In this document: positions 47,941 through 57,152 of the stretch, one piece after another
Layout: each line of letters starts with the position of its first letter
Position numbering within the stretch: position 1 is the first letter of the stretch
Source of the DNA: Planctomycetota bacterium
Lineage (GTDB): Bacteria; Planctomycetota; UBA1135; GCA-002686595
Direction: 5' to 3'
Assembly: GCA_016779225.1 (NCBI GenBank)
Contig: JADHNZ010000002.1
Span: 1-64,000, forward strand
Length of the DNA stretch: 64,000 bases
The notes under the pieces: generated by a model
Told to the model about the DNA's origin: nothing
Database searches by the model: none
Seen by the model: only the letters and a program-made list of their open reading frames with translations
Position numbers and translations under genes: made by a program

Positions 47941-50900
47941 ATGCTCTGTGCTCTCCCTCTGCTGTTGGCCCTCGCAGCCCCCCAGGACGAGCCCGCCGTC
48001 GCCGCTCCGCCGGACCCGGCGCGCTCGCGCATCGAGGCCGGGCGCGCTGCGCGAGCGGACGGCCGGCTGGAGAAGGCCGCCCGAGACTTCGAGGCCGCCC
48101 TCGAGTTCCGCCCCTTCGATCCAGAGCTCCTGACCGATCGCCTGAGCGTCGCCGCCGAGGGCGACGAGCGGGCGCTGTGGACCCAGCGCCTGGTGGAGGC
48201 GCTGGCCGACGAGCGCGGCAGCTACCGCCTCGAGGGCGAGGCCAAGAAGCTCGCGCCCACGGACAAGGGCATCAGCGCCGTGATCAAGGCCCGGACGGCG
48301 GCCTTCAAGGAGCTGATGGGCATCGTGTCCAAGGCGGCCAAGAAGGGAGACCCCGAGGATCAGGTGGTGGCCTGGTGGGCGAGGCGCCTCGCCCTCGAGC
48401 TGGCGCAGGCCCAGCCCGGCCTGCGCGAAGGGCGCGACGCGGAGGACCTGGATCCGCGGCTGCGGCTGGGCGCCGAGGACGACTGGCAAGAGGCCGTGCG
48501 GGCCCTCGAGTCTCTCTGGAACCGCGCCGGGATCGAGGGCAACGACAGCCTCGTGATCGAGGCGGCGCGGATCGCGGTGGGCCTGCGGGCCCAGACCGGG
48601 TTCCAGTGGCTGATGGACGAGCCGGCGCGAAAGAGCCGGCTGCAGGGCCAGATGGCGAACCCCGGCGGCAAGGCCGCCAATGCCCTGGGCCTCGCGCGCG
48701 AGCGCCTGCGCGCGCAGCAGGGGCGGCCGTGGACGCTCGAGGAGCTCGACCAGCTCCTGGCCGACCAGGGGGAGGCGTTCACGCGGGAGCACGACTCCTT
48801 CGGCCTGCCCGGCGTCGCCCTCTCGCCGCGCGAGTGGTACCGCTGCGAGACCGACTGCGGGTTCGAGACCCTGCGCGGCGTGGCCCTGACCATCGAGCGC
48901 CACCACACCCGGCTCGTGAACTTCTATGGCACCGACCCCTTCGTTGGGCGTCAGGGCCTGGTTCGCATCGTCCCCGAGGCCACCGGGCTCGAGTCGGAGG
49001 GCGCGGGCTACTACTGGGTCGGCGGCTTCCAGGGCGGCGATGTCACCACCTTCCGCTTCTCGATGGGGACCATCGAGGGCCTGGGGCACGGCCTGACCCA
49101 CGAGCTGACCCACCGCTTCGACGGCGCGCTCTTCCCTGGACAGCCCTCATGGCTGGTCGAGGGCAAGGCCGTGTGGACGGGTGCCGCCTACGGGCGCAGC
49201 GAGGAGGAGGAGTTCGTCCCCAACCACGCCCAGCCCGGAACCCTGCGCGGCGTGCTGGGGGCCGGCTGGACACGGCTCGACAAGCTGCGCGAGCTGCTGT
49301 CCGGGGACCTGGAGGACTACCGCGCCAACTACACCGCGGGCTACGCGCTGTATGTGTTCCTGAACACCTGGGTCCCAGCCGAGTTCGACGAGCTGCCGGA
49401 CGAGGACGAGCCGCGCCTCTTCCAGCACCGCCTCGACGCGTTCATGGCGAACGCGCGCCAGGGGGCAGGGGACCGCATCGCCCAGTTCGAGCGCTGGTTC
49501 TGCGACGGCGCCGAGGGGAGGCCGGAGGACCTCGAGGGCTTCGCCGCCGAGTTCCGACGCTTCCTGGAGGGCTTCCACCCCTACGAGCCGGCCGAGTGGA
49601 CGAAGCGCTACACCACGCAGGTCCCCGGCGGTGGCCCCGACCCGCTCATCTACGACGAGCCCACCTGGGTCTGGTCGCGCGGGCGGCACGAGCCCTACTT
49701 CGGAGACGGCCAGGCGACCCTGGCCGGCTTCCTGCTCGACTCCAACGGCGACCGGGCCGGTGCGGCGCGAGCCCTCCACTGGGCGCTCGCGAACGAGGGG
49801 CGCATGACCCTGACGGAGGAGCGCCTCGCGGGCGCTCTCGAGGCCCAGGGCGAGGAGGCGGCCGCATGGGCCATGGACCAGCAGCGCGCCTTCCCCCTGT
49901 ATCCGGCTCCCGGCCCTGTCCCGGGCTCGCTCGTGAAGGCGAAGAGCCGCCTGTTCGCCCTCCTCGAGGCCCTCGACGCCGCGGCGGCGGAGCACCGCGA
50001 CAAGGAGTGGCGCACCTCGGCGCTGCGCTTCGAGGCGGACCGCGACCGCCTCGCGCGCTGGCTCGGCGCGCCCGAGCGGAGGCCCGACGCGGCGGGCCAG
50101 GCCCCGACCGGCTGGCTGGCTCGCTTCCCCGTCGAGGGTGAGGGCTGGGTGGAGGACCTGCTGGTCGGGCACCACACGCCCCAGAAGCCCATGAGTGGCA
50201 ACTGGTTCGCGGCGACCGACGGCGACCTCGAGGTGGGGCGCCGCCAGGAGCGCAGCGGCACGGGGCAGTTCCAGCGCGCCGACTGGGGCGCGGCCTTCGT
50301 GCGCGGCTCCCGCTACGAGCTGCCGGGCACCTGGCGCCTCAAGACCCGCGTGCGGTTCACCAGCACCTCGGCCAGCGGCAAGATCGTCGTGGGCTGGACG
50401 CGCCGGGACCGGGCCGTGACCCTCAGCCTCTCCGGGACCGCTGGGCGCCCGGAGGACAACCGCGATGCGGACCCCGTGCTGGACCGGATCTCATGGAAGC
50501 TCTCCGGGGGCTTCGAGCGTGACGGCAGCCTGCAGGGCGCCGAGCCCGGTGGGGGGCACAAGCTCAAGCCGCCCCGCAGCGCCTTCGAGGTCGAGCTGCT
50601 CGTGGACGGGGCCAGCTGCACGCTGTTCATCGACGGCCAGCGCATGGGCACCTACCACCTGGCGGATGGCGCCCCGATCGAGGGCTACAGCGGCTTCGCC
50701 ATCGGCGGGGGAGCCCTGCGCTTCGAGCATCCCATCGTCGAGCGCCTCGACCGCCACCGCACCCTAGGCGTCCCGGGTCTCGACGCGCCCGGCCTCGATC
50801 TGGCGACGGGCAGGACGCTCTCGTTCGAGGCGCTCGAGGGCCGCATCGTGGCCGGCGTTCCGCCGCGCTCCCAGGGGACCGTCGTCCTGTGGATTCCCTG

Positions 50901-51408
50901 CCCGCCCCGCCTCGAGGGCGAGCCCGTGGACACCCACGCCATCGAGCGCAAGGCCGTGGCCGCGGCGGAGGACCTGGCGCGCGGAGCCCTGCGCGCCGAC
51001 ATGACCCAGGGGGTGGCCATCGTGCTCCCCGAGGTGCTCGGGCCCCTGGAGCTCGCGGCCCTCGAGGATCGCCTGCGGGATCTCTTCAAGCAGGAGCTTG
51101 GGGAGCGAACCTGTGCGGTGCCCGACCTCTACCGGCACCCCTTCGATGGGCGGATCCCCACGGGCTTCGAGGATGTCCCGGACCTCGGCAAGCGCTGGGT
51201 GTTCTTCCTCGACGCGGCCGGCGTCGCGCGCTTCGCTCGCCCGGCCTATGTGCTGGGAGCAGGCTTCGACCCGGACTTCGCCCACTGGCTGAAGGTGTTC
51301 CGCGACTATGGCCGTCCGCCCCGGGACCTGCGCGCGCCCACGCGGCTCGAGTCCGAGCCGGGGGGCGAGGACGAGGGCGTGGCGCCCTCTGCCGGGGACC
51401 AGGACTAG
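47941..51408 (+). CDS. Large secreted putative zinc metallopeptidase (gluzincin-like)
   Basis: 1155 aa from ATG 47941, with signal peptide MLCALPLLLALAAPQ; ATG 47908 would add 11 residues. TPR-like helices occupy residues ~20-70. Around residues 380-410 is GLTHELTHRFDGALFPGQPSWLVEGKAVW, an HExxH zinc site followed at the right distance by W-L-V-E-G, the pattern of peptidase-MA / DUF1570-like enzymes. The C-terminal third is beta-rich, with a concanavalin-like region (residues ~730-935: FEVELLVDGASCTLFIDGQRMG, YSGFAIGGGALRFE), perhaps a carbohydrate- or protein-binding module. Likely an extracellular protease or a ligand-binding relative. The substrate is unknown. It ends 15 bases from the convergent acyltransferase gene. 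Confidence 0.7.
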   Translation: MLCALPLLLALAAPQDEPAVAAPPDPARSRIEAGRAARADGRLEKAARDFEAALEFRPFDPELLTDRLSVAAEGDERALWTQRLVEALADERGSYRLEGEAKKLAPTDKGISAVIKARTAAFKELMGIVSKAAKKGDPEDQVVAWWARRLALELAQAQPGLREGRDAEDLDPRLRLGAEDDWQEAVRALESLWNRAGIEGNDSLVIEAARIAVGLRAQTGFQWLMDEPARKSRLQGQMANPGGKAANALGLARERLRAQQGRPWTLEELDQLLADQGEAFTREHDSFGLPGVALSPREWYRCETDCGFETLRGVALTIERHHTRLVNFYGTDPFVGRQGLVRIVPEATGLESEGAGYYWVGGFQGGDVTTFRFSMGTIEGLGHGLTHELTHRFDGALFPGQPSWLVEGKAVWTGAAYGRSEEEEFVPNHAQPGTLRGVLGAGWTRLDKLRELLSGDLEDYRANYTAGYALYVFLNTWVPAEFDELPDEDEPRLFQHRLDAFMANARQGAGDRIAQFERWFCDGAEGRPEDLEGFAAEFRRFLEGFHPYEPAEWTKRYTTQVPGGGPDPLIYDEPTWVWSRGRHEPYFGDGQATLAGFLLDSNGDRAGAARALHWALANEGRMTLTEERLAGALEAQGEEAAAWAMDQQRAFPLYPAPGPVPGSLVKAKSRLFALLEALDAAAAEHRDKEWRTSALRFEADRDRLARWLGAPERRPDAAGQAPTGWLARFPVEGEGWVEDLLVGHHTPQKPMSGNWFAATDGDLEVGRRQERSGTGQFQRADWGAAFVRGSRYELPGTWRLKTRVRFTSTSASGKIVVGWTRRDRAVTLSLSGTAGRPEDNRDADPVLDRISWKLSGGFERDGSLQGAEPGGGHKLKPPRSAFEVELLVDGASCTLFIDGQRMGTYHLADGAPIEGYSGFAIGGGALRFEHPIVERLDRHRTLGVPGLDAPGLDLATGRTLSFEALEGRIVAGVPPRSQGTVVLWIPCPPRLEGEPVDTHAIERKAVAAAEDLARGALRADMTQGVAIVLPEVLGPLELAALEDRLRDLFKQELGERTCAVPDLYRHPFDGRIPTGFEDVPDLGKRWVFFLDAAGVARFARPAYVLGAGFDPDFAHWLKVFRDYGRPPRDLRAPTRLESEPGGEDEGVAPSAGDQD

Positions 51409-51423
51409 CGCTAGGAGCGCACC

Positions 51424-52188
51424 TCAGGCGACGACGCAGGAGCTGAACGCGGAGGTGACGCAGGCGTGGGCCTGGGCCGCGAGCTGCTTGCGGTCTTCTC
51501 CCTCGAGGCGCTGCTCGGAGAACCACAGCCGCGCGCGCACCGAGCGCAGCTGGAGCGCGCCCCAGAAGTGCGGAGCGAACGCCATCTCGCCCCACCAGCA
51601 CACGGCCAGGTGCGCCGGCGGCTGGTCGCGATCCGTGGCGTAGTGAAGGGTGAAGGGCGCGACGGGGATCGAGGCCTCCGCCGCGACCTGGAACAGGGAG
51701 GGGCGGAACTGGAGCACGCTCGAGCCGCGGGTGCTGGTGCCCTCGGGGAACACGATCACCCCCTCTCTGGCGGCCAGGGCGCGGCTGAGCTCCGAGCCGG
51801 CACGCTTGAGGTCGCGCTTGCGCTCGCGGTTCAGGTAGAGCGTGCCCGCGAGGCTGGCCAGGTGCCCGGCGAGGGGCCAGCCCGCGACCTCGGCCTTCGA
51901 CACGAAGCGGGCCTCGAGCTGGCTGAGCAGGACGAGGATGTCGAGCCAGGAGAGGTGGTTGCCCACCGCGAGGAAGGGCGACCTGGGGGCCTCGCCTACG
52001 CGCTCCACCCGAACCCCCATGATCGCGAGCGAGGCCCTGGCCCAGGCTCGTGTCAGGCGCGTGCGGAGGAGGAGCGCGGCACGAGGGGCCGGCCGCTCGA
52101 GGAGGCGCGCCGCCACCAGCAGCGGGTAGAGGGGCGCGAGGATCGCAGCGAGGCCCAGGAGCCTGAGGGCTGCGCGGAGACGGGTCAT
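51424..52188 (-). CDS. PlsC/OlsA-like 1-acyl-sn-glycerol-3-phosphate or lyso-ornithine-lipid acyltransferase
   Basis: 254 aa. An N-terminal membrane segment (LRLLGLAAILAPLYPLLVAARLL) is followed by the PlsC fold: NHLSWLD (HxxxxD catalytic motif, ~75-81), LYLNRERKRD, FPEGTSTRG (motif III, ~150) and SIPVAPFTLHY (motif IV). It starts inside the stop of the OlsB-like gene (ATGA), and this pair is the known gene couple for ornithine lipid synthesis: OlsB N-acylates ornithine and OlsA O-acylates the product. General phosphatidic acid synthesis cannot be excluded from sequence alone. It acts at the inner face of the membrane. Confidence 0.85.
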   Translation of the reverse strand: MTRLRAALRLLGLAAILAPLYPLLVAARLLERPAPRAALLLRTRLTRAWARASLAIMGVRVERVGEAPRSPFLAVGNHLSWLDILVLLSQLEARFVSKAEVAGWPLAGHLASLAGTLYLNRERKRDLKRAGSELSRALAAREGVIVFPEGTSTRGSSVLQFRPSLFQVAAEASIPVAPFTLHYATDRDQPPAHLAVCWWGEMAFAPHFWGALQLRSVRARLWFSEQRLEGEDRKQLAAQAHACVTSAFSSCVVA

Positions 52189-53015
52189 GACTGGGCGAGG
52201 GGGATGCCGAAGCGCTGCAGGTGCAGGGGCCCGATCCGAACGAGGGTCAGGAAGTCGAGTGTACCGAAGACGCGGTCGAGGGCGGGCGGGCCCAGGATCG
52301 TGGCGCCATAGCGGAGGTAGCTCGCGAAGAGGCGCGGGGTGGGGAGCGGCGGGACGGCCTCCACCTCCGCGGCGGTGGCTCGACACTCGTACTCGGGCAG
52401 GGGGACGACGCACAGCTCTGGATCCATGCGTCCCTGGGCCTCCAGCTGGGCGGCGAACCGGAGGGCCGTGGCCGGATCGCGCCCGTTCAGCGAGCTGCAC
52501 CCGAACAGTGCCGTGCGCCGGTTGTGGCGCGCGTAGGCCATGATGCCCTGCCACAGCAGGAACAGGACGCGTCGGTCGCGGTGCTCGCGCTCGACGCAGG
52601 CCCGGCCGAGCTCGACGAGGTCCCGCTGCCTCTCGCGAGGGATTGAGCTCAGGTTGAACTCGCTCGCCGCGTACCAGCCGCAGCCGGCCACCGCGGCCTC
52701 GAGGATCTGCATCCGGTAGGTGCCGACGACGGCGCCGGTGGGCAGGTGCTCGACCAGGAGGTGCTGGCACTGGAGGTCGTACTCGTCCTCGTCGCGACCC
52801 GAGAGGTACGAGTCGGGCAGCCCCTCACCGAGCTCGAGGTTGAACACCTCGAAGCGCAGGCGGCGTACGCCGTCGAGATCCTCCTCGGTCCGTGCGAAGC
52901 GCAGCCGGTACGAGCCGCTCACCTGATCCAGGTCGGGGATGCGGTGGGCATGGGACAGCAGGCTGCGACGCCTCGAGGGCACACGCGGCGGAGCGAGGGG
53001 GAGATCGATGCTCAT
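52185..53015 (-). CDS. OlsB-like GNAT N-acyltransferase (ornithine-acyl-ACP acyltransferase family)
   Basis: 276 aa from ATG 53015 (MSIDLPLAPP). The core reads YRLRFARTEEDLDGVRRLRFEVFN, then DEYDLQCQHLLVEHLPTGAVVGTYRM, ELGRACVEREHRDRRVLFLLWQGI and LFGCSSLNG. These are the OlsB/hemolysin-type GNAT signatures, using acyl-ACP to make lyso-ornithine lipid. A further open stretch to 53165 is in frame, but it would run through the promoter region of the divergent lectin gene and is not protein-like, so the inner ATG is preferred. Overlaps the PlsC-like gene by 4 bases. Ornithine lipids replace phospholipids under phosphate limitation in many bacteria. Confidence 0.82.
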   Translation of the reverse strand: MSIDLPLAPPRVPSRRRSLLSHAHRIPDLDQVSGSYRLRFARTEEDLDGVRRLRFEVFNLELGEGLPDSYLSGRDEDEYDLQCQHLLVEHLPTGAVVGTYRMQILEAAVAGCGWYAASEFNLSSIPRERQRDLVELGRACVEREHRDRRVLFLLWQGIMAYARHNRRTALFGCSSLNGRDPATALRFAAQLEAQGRMDPELCVVPLPEYECRATAAEVEAVPPLPTPRLFASYLRYGATILGPPALDRVFGTLDFLTLVRIGPLHLQRFGIPLAQS

Positions 53016-53145
53016 GACCCCACCATTGGGCAGGGTGGCGAGGCGAGGCCTCCAGTCAGGTGTCCCTGAGGGCTGCGTGAAGGCGCTGTTGTGTCGCTCG
53101 CCGAGAAAGACGGGCTCTTGACCGTCCCACAACAGAGGCTTCCCG

Positions 53146-53151
53146 TAGGGT
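53146..53151 (+). promoter_or_regulatory. -10-like box TAGGGT before the lectin gene
   Basis: TAGGGT 12 bases before ATG 53164. TTGACC (53118-53123) lies upstream, but at 22 bases the spacing is too long for a normal -35. Confidence 0.3.
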
Positions 53152-53163
53152 TGATCGAGCGTC

Positions 53164-54489
53164 ATGAAGCTCCCCCTCTCGCTGGGCCCGTGGGCCCTTG
53201 GCTCCCTGCTTGCCGCGGCCCATGTCTCGCCTCACGCCTGGGCGCAGGCCGGCGACAGCTGCGCGGCTCCGATCACGATCCTCGGGGAGGGGCTCTTCCC
53301 GTTCGACACCAGCGCCATGACGACGGACGGGGTGCCGGACACGGCCTGCCTGGCCTTCGGCACGGCCCAGATCGAGCGGGACATGTGGCTCCTCTGGACC
53401 GCCACGGTCGACGGCCTGGCCGAGGTGTCCACCTGCGGTGGTGCGGCGTTCGACACGCGGCTCGCGGCCTATCCTCCCTTCCCGTGTGGAGCCGCGGCTC
53501 TCGCCTGCAACGACGACGGCTGCGGGGTGCAGTCGAGCCTGACCTTCGCCGTGGAGGCGGGGCAGGACTACCTCCTCCGCCTCGGGAGCTATCCCGGAAC
53601 TCCGGGAGGTCCCGGGGTCTTGGCCATCACGATCCAGGCGCCGGTCGTCGACGCGGCCACCGGCCACGCCTACCTGGTCATCCCGAAGAAGCTCGACTGG
53701 TACACCGCGAAGGCGGCAGCGGAGGCCCTCGTGTTCCAGGGGCAGGCAGGTCACCTCGCGACCATCGGCAGCCAGGCGGAGCGTGACTTCATCATCAGCA
53801 GCCTGTCCTTCGGCCGCGTGTGGATCGGCCTCGAGCAGGACACCTCCTCCAGCATCTACACCGAGCCGGCCGGGGCCTGGGGGTGGGTCACGGGTGAGAT
53901 CTTCTCCTACACGAGCTGGCGGGCGGGGGAGCCCAACGACACCCCCGCGGGAGAGAACCACGGCGAGATGTTCGCGGACGGCACCTGGAACGACGCGGAG
54001 TTCTTCAGTGGAACCGCGGAGGCCTACCTGGTGGAGTTCGAGCCCGGCGCCACCCTGTTCTGCACGCCTGCGTCACCCGGATCGGTCGGGACCCCCGTGA
54101 CCCTGGCCGACTCCGGACCCGGAGGTGGGGTCCTGCACCTGGAGGCCACGGGCGGGCCGCCAGGCGAGTTCGGGATCTTTCTCGTGGCGGCCCAGTCCTC
54201 CGCCCCGGTGACGATCAGTGCCGGAGACCTCTGCCTCGCTCCTCCCCTCGGGCGGTACGCCGCCGCGGCCGGGCCGGGGCTCAACAGCATCGGGCAGTTC
54301 GACGGTGGCGGTCGGCTGGCGAACTTCGCGGGGACCTCCAGCGTGGGCACCGGCTTCGATGTCCCCGCCGTGCTCCCGGCGCCGCCCGGGGGCCTCATCC
54401 TCCCGGGCAGCACCTGGTGCTTCCAGCTGTGGTACCGCGACGCCGGCGGCGTCAGCAACTTCTCCGACGGACTCGCCGTCAGCTTCTGA
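53164..54489 (+). CDS. Secreted C-type-lectin-like protein with lineage-type C-terminal beta domain
   Basis: 441 aa. Signal peptide MKLPLSLGPWALGSLLAAAHVSPHAWA. Residues ~27-160 form a beta-sandwich of the kind seen in extracellular planctomycete proteins (GDSCAAPITI...FDTSAMTTDG...CNDDGC). Residues ~165-298 are a C-type-lectin fold: WYTAKAAAEALVFQGQAGHLATI, VWIGLEQD, GWGWVTGEIFSYTSWRAGEPND and GTWNDAEF, with EPND and WND able to bind Ca and sugar. The last ~135 residues form a domain with CTPASPGSVGTP ... GEFGIFLVA ... GDLCLAPPLGRY ... PGSTWCFQLWYRD ... NFSDGLAVSF, which I have met mainly in Saltatorellus-like planctomycetes (memory, not a search). Probably a surface adhesin. Confidence 0.75.
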   Translation: MKLPLSLGPWALGSLLAAAHVSPHAWAQAGDSCAAPITILGEGLFPFDTSAMTTDGVPDTACLAFGTAQIERDMWLLWTATVDGLAEVSTCGGAAFDTRLAAYPPFPCGAAALACNDDGCGVQSSLTFAVEAGQDYLLRLGSYPGTPGGPGVLAITIQAPVVDAATGHAYLVIPKKLDWYTAKAAAEALVFQGQAGHLATIGSQAERDFIISSLSFGRVWIGLEQDTSSSIYTEPAGAWGWVTGEIFSYTSWRAGEPNDTPAGENHGEMFADGTWNDAEFFSGTAEAYLVEFEPGATLFCTPASPGSVGTPVTLADSGPGGGVLHLEATGGPPGEFGIFLVAAQSSAPVTISAGDLCLAPPLGRYAAAAGPGLNSIGQFDGGGRLANFAGTSSVGTGFDVPAVLPAPPGGLILPGSTWCFQLWYRDAGGVSNFSDGLAVSF

Positions 54490-54516
54490 CCGGCGCCCGG
54501 CGGGCTGGCGAGCCGC

Positions 54517-56142
54517 TCAGCCGAGGAACGGGTAGCGCCAGTCGGTGGGCGGGACGAAGGTCTCCTTCACCGTGCGCGGGCTGACCCAGCGCATGAGGTT
54601 CAGGATCGAGCCGGCCTTGTCATTGGTCCCGGAGGCGCGCGAGCCGCCAAAGGGTTGCTGACCGACGACCGCGCCAGTCGGCTTGTCGTTGATGTAGAAG
54701 TTGCCGGCGGCGAAGCGCAGACGGTCCATGGCGCGGCGGAGGCCGTGGCGATCATGGCCGAAGATCGCGCCCGTGAGCCCGTACTCGCTGGTGTCCGCGC
54801 AGAGGTCGAGGGCCTCGTCCAGGCGCGCGTCGTCGTAGGGGTAGACCGTGAGCACGGGGCCGAAGAGCTCGGTGCGGATCAGGTCGTGCTTGGGGTCGGT
54901 GGTCTCGACCACCGTGGGCTCGATGAACCAGCCCTGGCTCGGGTCGCAGGTTCCGCCGAGGACGACCTTGCAGGAGCTGTCCGCCTGGGCGCCCTCGATG
55001 GCCTTGGAGAGCTTGGTGTAGCTGGCCTCATCGATGACCGCTCCGAGGAAGTTCGAGAAGTCGCGGACATCGCCCTGCTTCATCTCGGAGAGGATCTGCC
55101 CGAGCTCCTCCAGGACCTGGGGCCAGATCGAGCGCGGGACATAGGCCCGGCTCGCGGCGGAGCACTTCTGGCCCTGGTACTCGAAGGCGCCGCGGGCGAG
55201 GGCCACGGCCAGGGGCCGCACCTCGGAGTCCGGGAGGGCCATGACGAAGTCCTTGCCACCGGTCTCGCCCACGATGCGGGGATAGCGCCCGTAGGTCGGC
55301 AGGTTGGAGGCGATCGTGCCCCAGATGCCGTTGAAGACCCGCGTCGAGCCGGTGAAGTGCACGCCGGCGAGGCGGCTGTCGGCCAGCGTGGGGTCCCCGA
55401 TGCGCGCGCCGCCGCCAGGGATGAAGTTCACGACGCCGGCGGGCAGGCCGGCCTCCATGAGCAGCTGCATCACGAACCAGTTCGACAGCACCGAGGTCGA
55501 GGCCGGCTTCCAGACCGTCGTGTTGCCCAGCATCGCGGGCGCCGTCGGCAGGTTGCCGGCGATGGAGGTGAAGTTGAACGGGGTGATGGCGAAGACGAAG
55601 CCGTCCAGCGGACGGTGCTCGAGGCGGTTCCAGCAGCCTGCGGAGGACTCGGGCTGCTCCGCGTAGAGCTGCTCCATGTAGCGCGCGTTGTAGCGCCAGA
55701 AGTCGGCCAGCTCGCAGGCCGCGTCGATCTCCGCCTGGTGGGCGGTCTTGCTCTGACCGAGCATGGTCGAGGCGTTGATGCGGTCGCGCCAGGGACCCGC
55801 GAGCAGGTCGGCGGCCTTGAGGAAGATCGCGGCGCGCTCCTCCCAGGGCAGGCGCTCCCACGAGTGGCGGGCCTCGGAGGCGGCGTCGATCGCGCGCGCC
55901 ACCTCAGCCGGGCCTCCCTGGTGGAAGGTGCCGAGGGCGAGGCCGTGGTCGTGGGGACAGCGGATGCTACCCAGGTCCCCGGTCCGCACCTCCTCTCCGC
56001 CGATCACCAGGGGCACCTCGATCTGGGCGCTGGCCTGCCGGGCCAGCTCGGCCTCCAGGGAGGCACGCTCCGGGCTGCCGGGGGCGTAGCCGAGGACCGG
56101 CTCGTTGTGCGGGGTGGGGGTGGTGAAGGTGCCGTGGGTCAT
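54517..56142 (-). CDS. pruA: L-glutamate gamma-semialdehyde (1-pyrroline-5-carboxylate) dehydrogenase
   Basis: 541 aa. ALDH4A1-type signatures: ITPFNFTSIAGNLPTAPAML, GNTTVWKPAST, VHFTGSTRVFN, IVGETGGKDFV (general base Glu) and GAFEYQGQKCSAASRAYVP (nucleophile Cys), ending with GGSRASGTNDKAGSILNLMRW. It oxidises glutamate semialdehyde/P5C to glutamate with NAD in proline and arginine catabolism. Start ATG 56142 (MTHGTFTTP) gives the usual eukaryote-like length; the open frame to 56277 is not protein-like. A proline dehydrogenase is not encoded nearby. Divergent from the lipoprotein gene at 56370. Confidence 0.92.
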   Translation of the reverse strand: MTHGTFTTPTPHNEPVLGYAPGSPERASLEAELARQASAQIEVPLVIGGEEVRTGDLGSIRCPHDHGLALGTFHQGGPAEVARAIDAASEARHSWERLPWEERAAIFLKAADLLAGPWRDRINASTMLGQSKTAHQAEIDAACELADFWRYNARYMEQLYAEQPESSAGCWNRLEHRPLDGFVFAITPFNFTSIAGNLPTAPAMLGNTTVWKPASTSVLSNWFVMQLLMEAGLPAGVVNFIPGGGARIGDPTLADSRLAGVHFTGSTRVFNGIWGTIASNLPTYGRYPRIVGETGGKDFVMALPDSEVRPLAVALARGAFEYQGQKCSAASRAYVPRSIWPQVLEELGQILSEMKQGDVRDFSNFLGAVIDEASYTKLSKAIEGAQADSSCKVVLGGTCDPSQGWFIEPTVVETTDPKHDLIRTELFGPVLTVYPYDDARLDEALDLCADTSEYGLTGAIFGHDRHGLRRAMDRLRFAAGNFYINDKPTGAVVGQQPFGGSRASGTNDKAGSILNLMRWVSPRTVKETFVPPTDWRYPFLG

Positions 56143-56369
56143 GGTGGAGGGGGCAGGAGTCGTGGCGGCGCTGCGCATGGAGTACGGCGCCGGAGGGCGA
56201 TTGTCCGTGGCCCTCCCCCCCGAGTCCACCCGCGAGTGCGCCTTTGGGACCCCGCGACCTGCGCACCTGGGCCCCATTCGCGCACACGACGCTCTTTCGC
56301 CCCGCCCCCTTGCTTCCCATCATGGGTGCCGCCGCGCGCGCGGCGCCGTCCCGAACCCCTCCACGACCC

Positions 56370-57152
56370 ATGCGCTCACCCTTCGCCCTTGTCCTCGCCT
56401 TCTCGCCTCTCCTCCTGGCGTCCTGCACCGTCTCGGTGAAGACCACCGCCGACCTGCCGGAGCCGACCCCGGCGGAGGCCGCCAGCCCCGAGATCGAGGG
56501 GGCCTCGGCACCGAGCACGAGCGCTGCCGACTCCGAGCGCAAGGAGGCGGAGGCCGCCCGCAAGGCCGCCGTGGCCGAGCGTGAGGTGCGCCACGCCCGC
56601 ATGGACCTCGAGCTCGCGGAGCTCGAGGCCAACCTGTCCCTGCGCGGGGCGCGCGCTGCGGTCGAGTCCGCCGAGGTCAAGCTGATGGCTGCCCGTGAGC
56701 GCATGGAGCGCTTCGAGGGGATCGAGGTCGAGCACCTCACCGAGCAGACGCTCATGGGGGTCGACCGCGCCGAGGACCGCCTGATCGGCGAGCAGCAGGA
56801 CCTGCAGGGGATCCTGGACATCTACGCGGAGGAGCAGGAGGCGCGCTCCCGCGACGAGATCATCCGCCGTCACCGCATGAGCGTGCAGTTCGCCGAGCGC
56901 GGCCTGGCAGGGGCCCGGAGGGCCCACGCCCTGCAGGTCGAGCACGAGCTCCCGGCGCGCATGCGCGAGCTTGAGCGCGGGATCGTAGAGGCGGAGCAGG
57001 GGCTCGAGGCTGCGCGCGGGCGTCTGCGCAAGCAGGAGCTCGAGAGCGAGCGTGACCTCGACCGCAAGCGCGCGGCCCTCGAGGACGCGCAGTGGAAGCA
57101 AGCGCACCCCGAGGCGGCCGGCGGCGACCGCGGGGGGCGGCGCGGGGCATGA
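56370..57152 (+). CDS. Coiled-coil lipoprotein at the head of the ebo-type operon
   Basis: 260 aa. Lipoprotein signal MRSPFALVLAFSPLLLASC (Cys19), then an acidic Ala/Pro/Ser spacer. Residues ~50-245 are highly charged with heptad-like Leu/Ala spacing (VRHARMDLELAELEANLSL, AAVESAEVKLMAARERM, LERGIVEAEQGLEAARGRL), i.e. a long antiparallel coiled coil such as those of adaptor proteins, though no hairpin tip motif is recognised. ATGA overlap with the next gene ties it to the prenyltransferase-fold protein, EboA and EboB. Likely periplasmic. Confidence 0.65.
   Translation: MRSPFALVLAFSPLLLASCTVSVKTTADLPEPTPAEAASPEIEGASAPSTSAADSERKEAEAARKAAVAEREVRHARMDLELAELEANLSLRGARAAVESAEVKLMAARERMERFEGIEVEHLTEQTLMGVDRAEDRLIGEQQDLQGILDIYAEEQEARSRDEIIRRHRMSVQFAERGLAGARRAHALQVEHELPARMRELERGIVEAEQGLEAARGRLRKQELESERDLDRKRAALEDAQWKQAHPEAAGGDRGGRRGA

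Noticed and set aside
53016-53165. N-terminal extension of the OlsB-like frame to 53165
   Set aside because: The extension crosses the promoter of the divergent lectin gene and does not resemble family members, which start near ATG 53015.
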